Assembly: GCF_007954355.1 (NCBI RefSeq)
Contig: NZ_VOLR01000010.1
Location: 62,001-126,000 of the forward strand
Reading direction: 5' to 3'
DNA: 64,000 nt
Source of the DNA: Colwellia hornerae
GTDB taxonomy: Bacteria > Pseudomonadota > Gammaproteobacteria > Enterobacterales > Alteromonadaceae
Part shown: positions 62,917-64,000 of the stretch, in pieces
How the letters are laid out: the number at the start of each line of letters is the position of its first letter
Numbering within the stretch: position 1 is the stretch's first letter
Program-made: the position numbers and the translations under genes
The notes under the pieces: generated by a model
What the model saw: the letters and a program-made list of their open reading frames with translations, nothing else
Told to the model about the DNA's origin: nothing
Database searches by the model: none

Positions 62917-63534
62917 ATGAAAATATATGATGTAGAAGGTTTTCCTAACCCATTACGTGTCCGCATGGCGTTAGCAGAGAAAGATGCTTCTGACAAAGTT
63001 ACTTTTATTGCAGTTGATGTGATGAAAAAAGAACATCGAAGCGATGCTTTCCTCGCTATGAACCCTTTAGCTAGTGTACCCGTATTAGCATTAGATGACG
63101 GAACTTACATCGCTGAATGCTCTGCTATTATTGAATATATTGACCACACTTTTGAGGGGATATCGTTAACAGGGACAACGGCAAAAGAGCGGGCAATTAT
63201 TAGTATGATGCAACGAAGAGCTGAACTGATGGTACTTGATGCTGTCGCTACTTATTTTCATCATGCTACCGACGGCTTAGGGCCTGAACTTGAAATAGAT
63301 CAAAATAAAGCATGGGGTAATAAACAGGGCGAGAAAGCACTTGCTGGTTTTAAATACTTTAATACTATTTTAAGCAACCAGGCTTATGTTGCAGGTGAAG
63401 CTTTTACTGTCGCTGATATTACCTTGTTTGCCGGTCTTGGCTTTGCTGACTTTGCCAAAATAGCCGTACCCAATGAATACACACATTTACTCAATTGGCG
63501 TGCTAAGGTTGCACAACGTCCAAGCGTTAAATAA
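62917..63534 (+). CDS. Glutathione S-transferase
   Basis: 205 residues. The N-terminal thioredoxin-like domain has KIYDVEGFPNPLRVRMALAEK and NPLASVPVLALDDGTYIAECSAIIEYID, with E-C in place of the common E-S glutathione contact. The C-terminal helical domain includes YVAGEAFTVADITLFAGLGFADF. It conjugates or reduces with glutathione. It is divergent from the amine oxidase and probably controlled by the same TetR-type operator. A terminator follows. Confidence 0.94.
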   Translation: MKIYDVEGFPNPLRVRMALAEKDASDKVTFIAVDVMKKEHRSDAFLAMNPLASVPVLALDDGTYIAECSAIIEYIDHTFEGISLTGTTAKERAIISMMQRRAELMVLDAVATYFHHATDGLGPELEIDQNKAWGNKQGEKALAGFKYFNTILSNQAYVAGEAFTVADITLFAGLGFADFAKIAVPNEYTHLLNWRAKVAQRPSVK

Positions 63535-63541
63535 AGTTACC

Positions 63542-63570
63542 GCGAGTCACTTTAGCTGACTCGCTTTATT
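63542..63570 (+). terminator. Rho-independent terminator after GST
   Basis: An 8-bp GCGAGTCA/TGACTCGC stem with a 7-base loop is followed by TTTATTTATT. It lies eight bases after the GST stop. Confidence 0.85.
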
Positions 63571-63597
63571 TATTACTGTTTTAAAATAGGATTAGTT

Positions 63598-64000
63598 ATG
63601 GAAATTTTAGCTGACTTTACGCAAAGAGCTATTGTGCACAGTGCATCATTAGATTGGTTAGCTTCTCCTATGCCAGGCGTAGACAGAAGACCCTTAGACC
63701 GAGTTGGCGGTGAAGTTGCCAGAGCAACATCGATAGTTAGATATGCTAAAGGAAGTAAATTTTCCGCCCATGTTCACACCGGCGGTGAAGAATTTATTGT
63801 ACTTGAGGGGGTATTTCAAGATGAACACGGCGACTACCCTGTCGGCTCATACATTAGAAACCCACCACAATCGTCTCATACACCCCGCTCTGATGAAGGC
63901 TGCATTATCTTTGTAAAACTTTGGCAATTTCAGCCAGAAGATAGCAGCCATGTTTCTCTACAAACACAGCAAATGTCTGCAACACCGACAGAAATACCAG
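63598..64000 (+). CDS. ChrR-type cupin protein, 3' end cut by window
   Basis: At least 134 residues, open at the window end. The start ATG 63598 has TAGGA about seven bases upstream. The cupin motif [14 protein letters not shown] carries the metal-binding His and Glu residues, and [24 protein letters not shown] gives the second cupin motif with its histidine. The sequence resembles the ChrR/anti-ECF-sigma-type cupin group. It may be a metal-binding sensor or an enzyme; no sigma factor is visible in this window. It follows the GST gene but is separated from it by a terminator. Confidence 0.87.
   Translation, partial: MEILADFTQRAIVHSASLDWLASPMPGVDRRPLDRVGGEVARATSIVRYAKGSKFSAHVHTGGEEFIVLEGVFQDEHGDYPVGSYIRNPPQSSHTPRSDEGCIIFVKLWQFQPEDSSHVSLQTQQMSATPTEIP

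Overview
The window reads as chromosomal DNA of a marine gammaproteobacterium of the Alteromonadales, most likely Colwelliaceae (Colwellia or Thalassotalea type). This rests on the visibly AT-rich sequence, the many sodium-coupled transporters (NhaB, NhaD, DASS and SSS families), the nhaB-dsbB pair, a PsrA-type TetR regulator beside nagZ, and abundant TonB-dependent receptors. The genus is an inference. No rRNA or tRNA gene was seen.

Layout. (1) 1-10.7 kb: an apparently uncharacterised uptake and catabolic locus. It has four SnoaL-like proteins (most with two domains), a sodium:solute symporter, a COG3618-type amidohydrolase, a periplasmic binding protein and a TonB-dependent receptor. A palindrome with core TGACTTCGAAGTCA lies at the symporter promoter, between the -35 and -10 of the receptor promoter, and near a decayed O-methyltransferase-like fragment. 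(2) 11.4-25.8 kb: mostly housekeeping genes: a secreted amidohydrolase, small membrane proteins, nhaB, dsbB, a ZIP-like protein, a DASS transporter, nagZ, psrA, an M2 metallopeptidase lipoprotein and a GAF/HD-GYP protein. (3) 25.8-28.3 kb: a J-domain protein with three unrecognised, partly acidic-tailed proteins. (4) 28.5-32.7 kb: an overlapping operon of a cupredoxin-like protein, a membrane c-di-GMP phosphodiesterase, a DUF3034 protein and a truncated haemoglobin with a possible lipoprotein signal. (5) 33-36 kb: spermidine synthesis with a eukaryotic-type AdoMet decarboxylase. (6) 36-44 kb: nhaD, a small ribbon-helix-helix protein, a DUF4239 protein and an RND efflux pair.

The strongest discovery is at 44,282-59,529. 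This 15.2-kb segment has Tn7-type ends: TGT tips, each followed by copies of a 20-bp site of the form ACAAnnAAnnATCATACTTT. Sites are dispersed at the left end and packed head-to-tail at the right end, in inverted orientation, and the element is flanked by an identical 5-bp duplication, TGGGT. It encodes no recognisable transposition protein. Its cargo is an iron/siderophore uptake island: two TonB receptors, three PepSY membrane proteins, two small membrane proteins, a TPR-sulfotransferase, a two-component system and a small TPR-like protein, with three Fur-box-like sites. It appears to be a non-autonomous or gutted Tn7-like element inserted upstream of the RND efflux operon.

After the element (59.6-64 kb) come a DUF6279-type lipoprotein, a TetR repressor, a glutaredoxin, an FAD amine-oxidase-like enzyme, a glutathione S-transferase and a ChrR-type cupin that runs off the end. 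Two related inverted repeats in the divergent amine oxidase/GST promoter region look like operators for the TetR protein.
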